Assembly: GCA_015227615.1 (NCBI GenBank)
Contig: JAALGZ010000006.1
Span: 1,054,001-1,118,000 of the forward strand
Length of the DNA stretch: 64,000 nt
From: Labyrinthula sp. Ha
Lineage: Eukaryota > Sar > Bigyra > Labyrinthulida > Labyrinthulaceae
Direction: 5' to 3'
The position numbers and the translations under genes were made by a program. How positions within the stretch are numbered: the first letter of the stretch is position 1; every line of letters starts with the position of its first letter. Of the stretch, positions 46,101 to 56,029 are shown piece by piece. Below the pieces are notes generated by a model, which saw only the letters and a program-made list of their open reading frames with translations, did not search any database and was not told where the DNA came from.

Positions 46101-47400
46101 TGGAGTTGCTTTTGCGATTCATAGACACTACCTGGATATTGTAGATGATTATTTTCTGTATTTTTTTGAAGGTTCTTAGAACCTTGTTATTGATCATATC
46201 AGGTACTACTTCTTTATTGCTCTTAGGGTTATGAAAAATTCCAAAAAAATATCTACTTTTGAGAGCTTGTGTTTATGCTGTATAACATTTTCGGTCCGAA
46301 TTGAAACTACAGTAATGTCTAATTTCCTGATTTGCAATATTGAATTATGTTGTTGGAGTTTCAGATAGTCAGCGAGTACTTTTAGTCTTTATTCACTGTC
46401 TACCTCCATGCCCAACTTGGCTCGTTGTACTCTTTAAAACTTTTTGGAGTATGATTCAGTTTACGTATTAACTGATATGTAGTTCGCGTATCATTGGAGT
46501 CAAAGCAGCTATGGACCTTTTTATCAATCTCGCTCAGCCATATTTTGTAGCCTTCTCTTGTAGAAAACCTAAATGTTGCTGTAAGTTACTTGTTTTCTCT
46601 TAAACTTAGTGTTGTCTAAGTTTCTGCGTTCTATTTGAATTGTTTTGTGAACGCTGGGGTATCTTCCTTGTTTCTAATTGCATTCGCTGTGTTGACAGAT
46701 CTTGCTAAAAAAATTGGTTGAAGAATTTTTGTTAGTTGGGTGTATGGATCTACTAATCCTGGCTGATTTCCCATGCTTTTTTCTACCTGTAGATCAATTC
46801 TGGGTATCAATTCCGGGGGTATTTCGAAGTATTGCGAAGCCTAGTTGCCCTTTCTTGGTGGTTAGGTTGATTCTTATGTGTTCAAGAATACAAATTAGCA
46901 GGCTGTTGTGATCACAATAAATTCTTCCAAGTAGTTATTTGGGATCTAATTCCGTAGTTTGAACGCCTCTGCTTCAGATGGCTGTATTACAAGTGTATAT
47001 TTATTCTTGAAGGCCCACCAGCTGAAGATCTAGATATATATGCAGCATTTTTCCTTTCAAATTTCATACCAGTTACATTTTTGTAATTCATGATAGTTAG
47101 ACCATGGTACTGAATAAATCTAGTAAGTAGCTTTCCATTTGAGTTTGAACCCTTCCAGAATTCATAATTTTTCGCTGCTTCTTGTTCTTTTCTTACAATC
47201 TGTGTGTTGAAGTCACAAGTCAGTAACATTAGTCTCCACTGCGTATTATTTTTCATAATCTTTTTCAAATTTTTCAGAATATTTAAGTAGGTTATTTGTT
47301 CTGATCCAATGTATAGGGCGTTGTAGTTCACTTGAAGAAAGTTGCCCTTACCAGTGAGTTTTACTATGAGTTCCAGGATTCTGCCGCTAAAACCCATAGC
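43200..47400 (-). mobile_element. decayed LINE (non-LTR retrotransposon), endonuclease and reverse transcriptase remnants
   Basis: Read on the minus strand, remnants occur in the order of a LINE ORF2. At 47397-46987 an endonuclease-like piece carries MLLTCDFNTQI (the GDFN motif with the first Gly changed) and LTRFIQYHGLTIMNYKNV, as in APE-type endonucleases. At about 45600-45360 reverse transcriptase pieces include RVLIDTHDTFEGSFQ (motif A-like), LILLLYTNTLIQAIEGFPKN and FKETCFLPNHLF (motif B region). Near 45110 is CPDDSISF, in place of the FADD/YADD catalytic box. At 43640-43540 a 3' part reads IKNNWRRLKHSGEENIGRYM. Frames are broken many times and catalytic residues are lost, so it is dead. 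Ends are not sharp; no poly-A tail or target duplication was seen. The family cannot be named beyond an APE-type LINE. Confidence 0.65.
45579..45817. mobile_element. non-autonomous hAT-like element (family B), copy 2, nested in the LINE
   Basis: 239 bp flanked by a perfect 8-bp duplication GTATCTAT (45571-45578 and 45818-45825). The element starts TAGTACTCGAATTTG and ends CCACCCCCTA, i.e. TAG...CTA termini as in hAT elements; reverse-complemented, the right end continues GTGGGACTTGATAAA. It splits the LINE reverse transcriptase remnant, so it inserted after the LINE. It lacks coding capacity. Confidence 0.8.
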
Positions 47401-47873
47401 ACCTACATCACGAGAAGCGAGATCTCACACTAAGAAGATAAGTACCCTTTCCACTTCCACAGAGCCTTTTAAGAAACCTTTCTATCTTTAGTTTGATTAA
47501 CAGTCACCTTTTCATTCATTTTGCTAGGCCCGGTCTTGTGTGATTCATACATCTTCAAAACCTCATTGTTGGAGCAAAGCAAGTAAATAACTTTCATAGG
47601 TCTAAGACCCTCTGCCTTCATACAAAGCAAGTTCAGTCGTTATCTAAGTTTGTTTGTACTAACTTGTTTTTAGTTATAATATACGAGAGAGGGTTCGTAT
47701 TTAAGTTACATCTCATTTCACCAAAGTCAAGAAATTCTAGAATGTCTGAAACGTCCACTCTCTAAATCTCCTTCCAATAGAGAATAGTTTTCGGCTTCCA
47801 GCTTCCCAAAAGAACGATAAATTTTCTCAAAAGAATCTCGTTAACAAAAGCACAAGTTGTGCAAAATAGACCA

Positions 47874-50800
47874 ATGCGACTACTTTCACAGATGACATCA
47901 GGAAATCGACTTGAAACCTTATCTTCCCTGGCAATTAAATCGTCAGGCACAGAGACGCAGCCCATCTTGAAGTCTGCAACCGATGAGAAGAACTACAAGT
48001 TCATAACACTCCCAAATGAGATCCGCACTTTGCTAATTTCAGATCCCAGCACTGAGGCGTCTGCTGCTAGTTTGTCAGTGAATGTTGGTAGTTTTAGTGA
48101 CCCACCTGATCTTCCTGGTTTAGCTCATTTTCTGGAGCACATGCTGTTTATGGGAACAGAAAAATTCCCAGTTGAATCTGAGTACTCGGAGTTTCTTGCT
48201 TCACATGGAGGTTATTCGAACGCTTATACTGGGGCAGAAGTTACAAATTATCATTTTAAGGTTGAGAGCAACCATTTTTTCGATGCTTTGGACAGATTCT
48301 CCCAGTTCTTCATTGCTCCATTGTTTGATCCTAGCTCAACGAAGAGAGAAGCCAGAGCAGTTGATAATGAGTTTAGTGGAAATATTCAAAGTGATTTATG
48401 GAGACAATATTTGATTTCTTGTGATCTGTGTTCTAAGGAACATCCGTACTCAAAGTTTAACATCGGAAATTTGGAGACGTTAGAAAAGATACCAGAGGAA
48501 AAAGGGATTAATGTCCGTGAGAGATTATTGAAATTCTTTGATGAGCACTACTCATCCAATTTGATGACTTTGGTTGTCCTTGGTCGAGAAGATTTAGATA
48601 CTCTGGAGAAAAATGTCCTTGAGCTTTTCTCGGCGGTACCAAATCATAATAGAGATAAATTCTACGTACACCCTTCCAAGTTGACTCATTTTTCAAAAGA
48701 TGCTGGAAATTTGTGTGTTGAGGTGCCTATCAACCCAGTAAGGGATACTCATCAACTATCTCTCTCCTTTATGCTACCTCCTGTTACCTATAATAGTAAT
48801 TTGGTAGATGCAGCCAAGTACCTTGGTGCACTAATTGGAGACGAAGGCGTTGGCTCCGTATTTAGTGCCTTGAAAGGAAAGAATCTGGTGAACTCCTTGT
48901 CTGCAGGACTTGGAGATAATAATTATGATTTCTCGACATTTGACATTCATGTTATATGTACAGAAACTGGAATTAGCAAGGTTGATGAAATTATAGAAGC
49001 TATCTTTGGCTATGTAAACATGCTAAAGGGATCTAATTTTGGAGACTATGAATACTTTTTCGAAGAGCAGAAACTTCTGAGTTTGATTAGATTTTGGTTT
49101 AAAGATCCTCAAGACCCAATTGGATACGTAACTGGTCTCTCGGCCAAAATGCATAAGGATTTTCCAATTAATCAGATCCTTACAGCAAATTACGTCCCTT
49201 TTGGAGTAGAAAAGGAACCACCTGCTAATGTGACCAAGCTCCTGGACATGTTTACTCCTGAGAATCTGCTACTATGTACTTCTACAAAAAACCATGAAAA
49301 AAACAACCCAGAGATTTTATCTAAGGTTGAACCTTGGTTTAAAACAAAATATGGGGTTGTATCTCTGAAGGATGAACAGATAACTACTTGGAAGAACACA
49401 GAATCCTGGAAAGATCTTGGTTTCGGTATAACTCCAAAGAATAAGTTTGTGCCAAATAGATTTGATATTCTGCCTTTTAAGAGGACTAATTTTACGCCTA
49501 TTGAAGGGGAATATCCAAAATTATTGAAGAGAGCAACAGAAAGTAAATTTGTGCAAAGGCTGGTCAATTATAAGTTGCAAGACTTCAAGAACAAAAGAGA
49601 AATTGTGGCAGCTCCCAATCTGTCGGATGGTGATGTAACCGAACCATTTTCTGGAAAAGATGACGTTTTTCGTAAGCCTGTAGCACTGGTCGTTCCTGGA
49701 TCTAAAGGGTTACTATGGTTCAAACAGGATACTGTATATGAAAAGCCCCAAACCCGTTGCAGAGTATTTTTGAAGAATCCAATAGTAAATGAGAGTCTTG
49801 AATCGAGTTATCTAACTTCAATTTTTACTTCCTTAGTAAACGATGCATTAAACGAAGTTATGTACAGCGCCTCAGAATCAGGGTTCAAGAGTTCTATTTC
49901 CCACGAAAACAATGGCTTTATCTTTACCTTCACCGGGTTTTCTGATAGAGAACCGTTCTTAAACTTTCTTAACTTGGTTGCGAATAACTTCGTAGATTTG
50001 TTGAGCAAGTATTCTACTGAGTTCTCAGATGAAGATGTTGCGAAATTTAATAGATACAAAGAAAAGAAGGTGCAAGATGTGGACAATCTAAAGAAGGCAA
50101 AGAGTTATCAACAAGCTTGGCAAATTTATAATGAGTTTGTGTTAGAAAAATTTGATGGAATTGCTAAAAAGGACCAAGTGGTAAATGCTTTGTCTGTGGA
50201 AGCTCTGCAGTCTTTCTTGAAGAGAATGTTAGAACAACAATTTGGATTGGAAATGTTTGTATCTGGAAACGCAGTGGAAGAAGACGCTAAGGCATATCTT
50301 GCCTCTATGGAAACTATTTTTAAGACCGACGAAGCTCCAGCTTTTCAGAACATGAGAAGTGTCAAAATTCCGGAGAATACTCAAAACTTCGCTGTTCGCT
50401 TTAATCACACAGCTGACAATCCTACATCTGCAATTTTTATGAACTTTCAGTTCGGTGAATATTCCAGGTCTAAATATGCTTTGCTCAGGATTTTGTCATC
50501 GATTATGAAGGAAAGATTTTTCAACCAGCTAAGAACAATTGAGCAACTTGGGTATTTGGTCCATTCAATGATCCAATCGGAACGGGGTGTTTTGAATTTA
50601 TGCTTTCTAATAGAGTCAAATAAGGCGTCACCATTCTTCCTGAATGATAGAATCGAAAATTATGTGGCAAAGTTTAAGGCGGAGCTCGATAGTTTAAAAG
50701 ATGATGATTTCGAAGCCTTGGTAGCCGCGGAGGTAATTGGATTATTGACAAAACCAAAGAGCTTGAAGGCTGAAGAAAGTAGTTTCTTCGGAGAAATTAA

Positions 50801-51167
50801 AAGTAATCTTTATGATTTCTCTGAAAAACTGGATTTGGCCAAGGAAATTAGCTCTATCCAGAAAGCTGATGTTGAGCAACTTCTTGAAGAATACTTTTAC
50901 GAGGGTGCTCCAAAGAGAAGTAAGTTTACAGCTGGAAGCCTTAGTGCTTTACATATGGAAAACGAAGACATTAAGGAGAATGTGAAAGAATTTCGTGCAG
51001 GTTTGTCTCTGACTCAGACTGAGATTAAGAGTGTGTTGGCTCAGAGCAAGTTTGTTGAGAATAGAGGAACACTTGTTGTTTTGGACAACGTTGATAGCTT
51101 CAAAGAAAGCACTGGGTTTTCTCTAAGCTTTGCAGAAGTTTTGGAGGGGGTTGACCCTAAACTGTAG
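47874..51167 (+). CDS. insulysin/insulin-degrading enzyme-type M16A metallopeptidase
   Basis: 1097 aa from the ATG at 47874 (the frame opens upstream without an ATG; Met7 of the product is an alternative). The inverted zinc motif HxxEH is present as HFLEH (about residues 85-89 in GLAHFLEHMLFMGTEKFP), with the downstream zinc-ligand glutamate in EARAVDNEFSGN. HGGYSNAYTGAEVTNYHFKV and the following segments match the catalytic half; the second half has the structural M16 repeats, including the RTIEQLGYLVHS segment (conserved ARG-rich binding region) and LCFLIESNKASPFFLNDRIE. Length is near the usual 1000-1050 with a slightly longer N-terminus, and there is no long acidic insert as in nardilysin. 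Role: zinc-dependent degradation of short peptides in a closed clam-shell chamber, usually cytosolic or in organelles. The N-terminal 35 residues (MRLLSQMTSGNRLETLSS) could be a mitochondrial presequence. Intronless. Confidence 0.95.
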   Translation: MRLLSQMTSGNRLETLSSLAIKSSGTETQPILKSATDEKNYKFITLPNEIRTLLISDPSTEASAASLSVNVGSFSDPPDLPGLAHFLEHMLFMGTEKFPVESEYSEFLASHGGYSNAYTGAEVTNYHFKVESNHFFDALDRFSQFFIAPLFDPSSTKREARAVDNEFSGNIQSDLWRQYLISCDLCSKEHPYSKFNIGNLETLEKIPEEKGINVRERLLKFFDEHYSSNLMTLVVLGREDLDTLEKNVLELFSAVPNHNRDKFYVHPSKLTHFSKDAGNLCVEVPINPVRDTHQLSLSFMLPPVTYNSNLVDAAKYLGALIGDEGVGSVFSALKGKNLVNSLSAGLGDNNYDFSTFDIHVICTETGISKVDEIIEAIFGYVNMLKGSNFGDYEYFFEEQKLLSLIRFWFKDPQDPIGYVTGLSAKMHKDFPINQILTANYVPFGVEKEPPANVTKLLDMFTPENLLLCTSTKNHEKNNPEILSKVEPWFKTKYGVVSLKDEQITTWKNTESWKDLGFGITPKNKFVPNRFDILPFKRTNFTPIEGEYPKLLKRATESKFVQRLVNYKLQDFKNKREIVAAPNLSDGDVTEPFSGKDDVFRKPVALVVPGSKGLLWFKQDTVYEKPQTRCRVFLKNPIVNESLESSYLTSIFTSLVNDALNEVMYSASESGFKSSISHENNGFIFTFTGFSDREPFLNFLNLVANNFVDLLSKYSTEFSDEDVAKFNRYKEKKVQDVDNLKKAKSYQQAWQIYNEFVLEKFDGIAKKDQVVNALSVEALQSFLKRMLEQQFGLEMFVSGNAVEEDAKAYLASMETIFKTDEAPAFQNMRSVKIPENTQNFAVRFNHTADNPTSAIFMNFQFGEYSRSKYALLRILSSIMKERFFNQLRTIEQLGYLVHSMIQSERGVLNLCFLIESNKASPFFLNDRIENYVAKFKAELDSLKDDDFEALVAAEVIGLLTKPKSLKAEESSFFGEIKSNLYDFSEKLDLAKEISSIQKADVEQLLEEYFYEGAPKRSKFTAGSLSALHMENEDIKENVKEFRAGLSLTQTEIKSVLAQSKFVENRGTLVVLDNVDSFKESTGFSLSFAEVLEGVDPKL

Positions 51168-51287
51168 TGAACTAACCTTAATCCAGTTTCGTTTCACTAT
51201 CCCTCCTTTACGTCAAAGTACTATAAGTCAAGCCTTTTATACAAGACCAGTAGCTATATAGCTTTTCCGATGAGCACACTCTTTTTT

Positions 51288-51817
51288 TCAAAATGCACAA
51301 GTACTTTTGGTAAAACGAAAGCTAGAAAGAATACTGTTACCCTGGGAACTGTATGACCGAGTTTGCGCCTCACTAGTTTTACACAAGGAGTTATTGTCGT
51401 TTATCACGGTACTGTACCGCCGCTGTACATGGTTATAAAGCCAATCTCGAACAATATATAGAAATAGAAGCTGTCTGACTAGGTCTCGAGAAATATCCCG
51501 GAAATTGGTTTTGAAATGAATCGAAACCTTGTATCTCTCGAAGTTTGATTTCATAAGCAGCTTTGTGAGCGCTCTTAGGCTAAACAGTGTTTTGTCATGA
51601 TGGTCGTGTTTTTTCGTGAAACTATGAACTTCCTTTTGGGGAGCGTAGCATAGTCAGCTAAAATCTCTCTACGGCTCTCTCTTAAGCCATGCTTGAAGCT
51701 GTCACTAACTTACTAAAGAAAAAAACAGTTGGTTTGGCTTTATTATTGTGTGCTGTAAATGCACGATGAAACACATGAAATTTTTGCCCTAAAAGTTTTT
51801 ATCTCCTCTTTCATCAT
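51288..51817 (-). CDS. possible small gene, exon structure unresolved
   Basis: An unspliced frame from an ATG at 51554 gives 88 aa (MKSNFERYKVSIHFKTNF...). An alternative model starts at 51817 (MMKEEIKTFRAKI) and uses introns of 22, 35 and 25 nt to link coding-like pieces, including SRREILADYATLPKRKFIVS, ending at 51433 after 100 codons. The alternative introns do not end in TAG, unlike all well-supported introns here, so I do not favour either strongly. No family recognised. Confidence 0.3.
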
Positions 51818-52202
51818 GAAATCATTAGTCCATTTTTTCACTGTAGCAGTATCTTTGGAAAAATTACCTACATTGGAAAAATTGTGTGAAACCTTAGTAT
51901 TTATAATATGGATTATCTCTAATGACTAAACTTATTTTATCTTTAGGTTCTTTATTAAATTTAGAGAAAGTTAACTAAAAAGCGCAAGTTAAGCATCGAT
52001 TGTGGATCAGCATTGAATACGCCTACATTTCCGATGTCATGGAAGGCTGAGAAGCCGTTTCCTCTTGAGAAAAATGAAGTTAGTTCTCTCGTGAATATTT
52101 TATTTTCAAAGACGTTTTCATTCAATCAAAATATTGAACTAAGCTTTGATGTACGTGTTGCAATTTCTTAGAGAACCTACATTTTTAACTTAGGGGCATC
52201 TG

Positions 52203-52691
52203 TAGAGGCATGGTTCGAATTAGTTTTTTTTTCATTTATCAGTAATAAATTTACCTACATTTTTCTTTTTGATTGATTCTAAAAATTTACCAATGATTTT
52301 GATTGATTATTGATAATCAACAGATTATTAATAATGAGTTTGGCCCTACAACGCTGGGCCAAGTGATCAGAAAACTTTTGTTTCATTGTTGGGCCGTACG
52401 AAAAGTTTCAACGCATAGGTCACATGGCCAAAAATGTCTCCAACTTCCGGATACTTCACGGATTTTATGGCCTTTTTATATAGGTCTACAGACGGTGCAA
52501 AGGCGAGACAAGGGTTTTCTGGCCAACTGGCACAACGTTGTGTAACTTAGTCTTCTATTAATAATTAATTGATGCTCAGAAAATAGACAGAAACATTTGA
52601 TAAAAATCAAAATCCAAATTCTTTCATTGAGAATCAGAATCAAAATGATTATCAAATAATTACTGAAAAATTTCATCAAACTGAATGCCTA
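52203..52691. mobile_element. non-autonomous hAT-like element (family B), copy 3
   Basis: About 490 bp. Left end TAGAGGCATGGTTCGAATTA; right end reverse-complemented TAGGCATTCAGTTTGATGAA; sub-terminal TTTGATTGATT and TTGATAATCATTTTGATT blocks are shared with the copies at 40.0 and 45.6 kb. The centre is GC-richer and unrelated to the other copies. No clear target duplication remains. Confidence 0.6.
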
Positions 52692-53015
52692 ACTACACGT
52701 ACAAAGGGTCCTTCGTTTTCTGGGGAAATTCCAACAGTTATGTTTTAGATCGAAGTTGGAGTGAAAGCTATATCTTTTGTTCTCAATTTGCCCATTCTAA
52801 CCTCGACTGTGATACTTCATCTCGTTCTTGAAATATTCTATTGTTATTCGAGTCAATACTCACCAAGTAAGCTGGGACCAGTCCCTTGTCGCTTAGGACC
52901 TCAAGTATCTCATATATCTAAGTTTCTTTGTGTTTTCTCTGCACTAATTTCCCTCTTTGTTCAATATAGCTTCACTGCGGAAATAAACATTAGTACAAGA
53001 AAAGTAGACAAATAA
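52692..53015 (+). pseudogene. remnant or exon of a multi-pass membrane protein
   Basis: A frame without its own ATG reads TKGPSFSGEIPTVMF, a TAG, then continues for about 87 codons in the same frame. It carries two hydrophobic helices (ISFVLNLPILTSTVILHLVL and ISKFLCVFSALISLFVQYSF) separated by GPVPCRLGPQVS, ending at a TAA. Upstream of the adjacent hAT-like element, near 52000-52070, RLWISIEYAYISDVMEG may belong to the same gene. Either exons of a spliced gene or a dead one; family not recognised. Confidence 0.3.
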
Positions 53016-53494
53016 GCCACTGTAAAAATAGTGTGTAACACTCTGGTTCTTCGTCTGTTCGTTTAGACCATACTACCCGCTATAACATATTCATTCTAGA
53101 AAAAAAATACTAAAAACCTATGTATCTTGTATTCCAATTCCTGCTATAGCAGAAACTAGCTTTGTCTCCTGAGCTTCCTTACTTAGGTACGAAATAACGT
53201 GCAACTGAAAACATTTCTTCCACAAGAATACTATAGAAAAATCTTAAATCGGCTCAAAATCCAATCTTATATTGTCAAAAAGAAGTAAAGACTAGTTTTA
53301 CTTCTGGTAATACTTTCATATAAAGAATTCTGATTCCGAAACCAGACTTGAAAAACCCGGACTGTCACTGCATAAAGCTGAAACAGTTGTGACCTTATAT
53401 GATATATAAGTGCGCTGTTGTAGCTCTACGTACTTTCTGTGTGTGAGTGTGTAGTTTGCACAAATACAAGAACAAACAAAACACAAACAATAAA

Positions 53495-54280
53495 ATGCAA
53501 CTACTAGATGAAAGAAACACTTTGTATAGTGAACTCTATCTTGAAGTTCAGTGGTGGAGGTACTTGGCAGAGGAGATGACCAAACAGTATTTGCCTGGAA
53601 CAAAAAGCATACCCCTGCAGAGACTATCCTTTTGGTTGGCTGAAGCATTTCTTTATCTTTCGCTACTTTTTGAGAAATGCGCCGATGCAGAAACTACTGA
53701 GTCGCTTGAAATCCTGCTGGAAGAAGTGCGCAGTCTCTTGCTAAGCTGTAGGAAGGCTAGGGAATCACTTTGTGAAAAGAACTTGGATATCTGTAAGCTC
53801 AAAACCATAGACTTCGTTCAGGAGAACTTGCTTGAGGAAGATACACTAAGCATCCAGTATGAAGATGAGGCGATAAATCTTGCCATCCTGTGTGATAGAG
53901 CAACTCCTGTTCTGCTTGACAGATGCTCGGATTACTATGAAGCATACCAGAAAAGATTTTTCTTTCTGTTTCGCTCGGATACGCTGCCTGCACATAACAT
54001 AACCAACGTAATCAAAGGTCTCAGCAGTCGGCTAAAGAAAGTTGAAGAGCTTAGTGAGTTTTATTTAGTTCCAAAAAAACACTTTTCAAAGGAGGTTGAG
54101 GCATCTACGAACTTTCTACGGGAGCGAACGAACCTAGTTCAAATGAGGAGTGCGTTCAGTCTAGGGGAGTTGATGAACGATTTGGTGATCCAATCCAGAG
54201 TTAATGAGGTGTCCATGGGAAACTGTCTGCAGGTACTCGAAGAACACATCAGTAGAATGAATATCAATGTTGCGTATTAA
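53495..54280 (+). CDS. hypothetical helical protein, 261 aa
   Basis: Start at the first ATG of the frame (AATAAAATG, A-rich leader); the frame upstream has no ATG. A TATA-like TATGATATATAAG lies about 90 bp upstream. The protein is predicted all-helical by eye: LYLEVQWWRYLAEEMTKQYL near the start, a leucine-rich LAEAFLYLSLLFEKCADAET, and several charged helices; no membrane segment long enough, no signal peptide. Family not recognised. It converges on EMC4 with 21 bp between stops. Confidence 0.75.
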   Translation: MQLLDERNTLYSELYLEVQWWRYLAEEMTKQYLPGTKSIPLQRLSFWLAEAFLYLSLLFEKCADAETTESLEILLEEVRSLLLSCRKARESLCEKNLDICKLKTIDFVQENLLEEDTLSIQYEDEAINLAILCDRATPVLLDRCSDYYEAYQKRFFFLFRSDTLPAHNITNVIKGLSSRLKKVEELSEFYLVPKKHFSKEVEASTNFLRERTNLVQMRSAFSLGELMNDLVIQSRVNEVSMGNCLQVLEEHISRMNINVAY

Positions 54281-54301
54281 CTATTTTGTTTTATTAACCT
54301 A

Positions 54302-54802
54302 TTACATCGAAAATGACTCGTGTACAATTTTTGGTCGTTGATTATTAGGTAGGAGATGCATCCAATCGGAACTGTGAACAGGAAGCAAACCCATACTTGA
54401 TAACTTATACGCACCCATTGCTAATCCAACCAAGTTCAAGCCAATGAAGATAGCTTTGGCTTGAAGAATCTCTGAATCAGCCAATCCCACATCGTCAGAG
54501 CTGAATTTTGCGAAAGATGAGCTCGTGGACAGCAAGCTCTTAACAGGACTCCACAGGGCCATGCCGGTCATCATGATACTAAAGATATTAAGGGTACTTC
54601 CGGACATCCATAGCATGAAGGCGGTCATGAAGAGTTGTCTTCCAGGGCTATAGGAAAGGCTGTTTAAGGATCTTCTGGCAGCTGAGCTGCGGTTCACAGA
54701 TTGAAGAACTGTTGTAAGGTTTGTGGTTGGATATGATGGGTCGAATCCTGGGATTTGGAGGGATTTGTTTGGCTTTGTCATTTCCAAGTTTATCTTTGTC
54801 AT
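54302..54802 (-). CDS. ER membrane protein complex subunit 4 (EMC4/TMEM85)
   Basis: 166 aa from the ATG at 54802 (the frame extends 6 codons further upstream without an ATG). The DUF1077 core is clear: PGRQLFMTAFMLWMSGSTLN begins the first membrane helix, FSIMMTGMALWSPVKSLLST follows, and the second half has KAIFIGLNLVGLAMGAYKLS leading to SMGLLPVHSSDWMHLL, which matches the SMGLLPTHASDW signature of the family. Length fits the usual 170-190 aa. Role: part of the EMC insertase that places transmembrane segments into the ER membrane; EMC4 contributes to its membrane vestibule and cytosolic cap. A 12-bp palindrome GGCCATATGGCC lies about 25 bp upstream of the start, in the 180-bp divergent spacer to the next gene. 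Confidence 0.95.
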   Translation of the reverse strand: MTKINLEMTKPNKSLQIPGFDPSYPTTNLTTVLQSVNRSSAARRSLNSLSYSPGRQLFMTAFMLWMSGSTLNIFSIMMTGMALWSPVKSLLSTSSSFAKFSSDDVGLADSEILQAKAIFIGLNLVGLAMGAYKLSSMGLLPVHSSDWMHLLPNNQRPKIVHESFSM

Positions 54803-54982
54803 TTTACTTACTTTTACCAACGGGCCATATGGCCTAGGAAGTTAACCGGTAAAAAAGATGGGACATCTCCATTCTAGCGGTTAAGAAATTAGAAGTCGAT
54901 AAAAAAAGATTTATATTGGAAGTAAAAGTACACAAACAACTGCAAAACAAGGCACTTGTTCATCACTTTAAGCTTATTTATT

Positions 54983-56029
54983 ATGAGAGAAGGTAAACTT
55001 CCGTTATATAATCCAAAAATTGTTAAAGAACAAACATATGTTGCAGAAAAGGTGATTAAACAAAAACTAGAAGCGTTTTATTCTGTGTATAACCCATCTA
55101 AACTTGAGTATCCAGACGTAGTTCAAATATACCTTGATTTTGCTAAGGCGCATGGCGTATATGCGTTGATGGAGAGGATTAAAAACAAGTATTCCTGTTC
55201 ATTAGACAGTGTGGATAATTCCCCAGCTGGTTGGAAAAGGATTTACAAACTTATTAAACTATACTGCGAAAAAACAAAGAAAAAATATACAGAAGAAGAA
55301 GTGCTGCTATTATACAACTATATAAAAGCCAATGGATTACTTAAATTTGATGAAATGCTAGAATCAGAAAACCATGAGAGTTTCACTAAGGTATCCAGGG
55401 GAAATTTAGATCACTGGAAGAATAAGTGGAAGGAAACGCTGCAAAATCATCATGAAAAGGAGATGAAGTACAAGATTGAACGTTTCATGGCGTTTTTAAA
55501 GTACATTGGGGGTGCCGAGGCTGAAGTTTCAAAGGTTCTGAAATCGAAAGAGAGAGACTGCGTGAATTTGTACAGGAAAAAGATTTACCATGTAAACGAG
55601 ACTTTGTTGGAGAAATATGGGTTATGTTTGAATGATGTGAACATGCTAAAGGGAAACAGCCATGAGGAGCGCATTGTAAACTTAAAGATGAAATTGATAG
55701 AGTTCTTTCAGCATCATGATCAAGCGAGAATTGATTTTGGAGACGATCCCTCGTTGGAACTTGATTTGATGCAGGATTGTGAAATTGCTATTGTGAAGTA
55801 CGAAGAGTTTAATGACGAACTTAAACATACTTATGGAAGTAAATTAGAGGTGGAGAAGGAAAACCAGGTGAAAAAAAAGCTTCGGGAGTACATGAACGGA
55901 AATGGCGATGCACTTTCGGAGCATGATGTGGACAAATTACTAGAGTTTGCAAGAAAAAAAGGCTTTCATCGGATGAATGAGAGTTTAGTAACCAATTTTG
56001 GTGGTAAAGGTGTTATGTTTGATAATTAA
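54983..56029 (+). CDS. helical-repeat protein, 348 aa, unknown
   Basis: Start at the ATG at 54983; the frame upstream has no ATG. The protein is built from imperfect repeats of about 28 residues with the pattern D/E-V-x3-L-x-F/Y-x-K-x-x-G-x6-E-x-L: residues about 44-71 (YPDVVQIYLDFAKAHGVYAL), 102-130 (TEEEVLLLYNYIKANGLLKF) and the C-terminus (SEHDVDKLLEFARKKGFHRM), with degenerate copies between, and linkers rich in K/E. Each copy would form two helices with an invariant glycine turn and often ends in a KYG/NFG motif. I do not recognise a named family; a protein-protein scaffold is the natural inference. No signal or membrane segment. Confidence 0.8.
   Translation: MREGKLPLYNPKIVKEQTYVAEKVIKQKLEAFYSVYNPSKLEYPDVVQIYLDFAKAHGVYALMERIKNKYSCSLDSVDNSPAGWKRIYKLIKLYCEKTKKKYTEEEVLLLYNYIKANGLLKFDEMLESENHESFTKVSRGNLDHWKNKWKETLQNHHEKEMKYKIERFMAFLKYIGGAEAEVSKVLKSKERDCVNLYRKKIYHVNETLLEKYGLCLNDVNMLKGNSHEERIVNLKMKLIEFFQHHDQARIDFGDDPSLELDLMQDCEIAIVKYEEFNDELKHTYGSKLEVEKENQVKKKLREYMNGNGDALSEHDVDKLLEFARKKGFHRMNESLVTNFGGKGVMFDN

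Noticed and set aside
53316-53648. Minus-strand frame of 110 codons
   Set aside because: Mostly antisense to the leader and first exon of the 53495 gene; no start context or domain.
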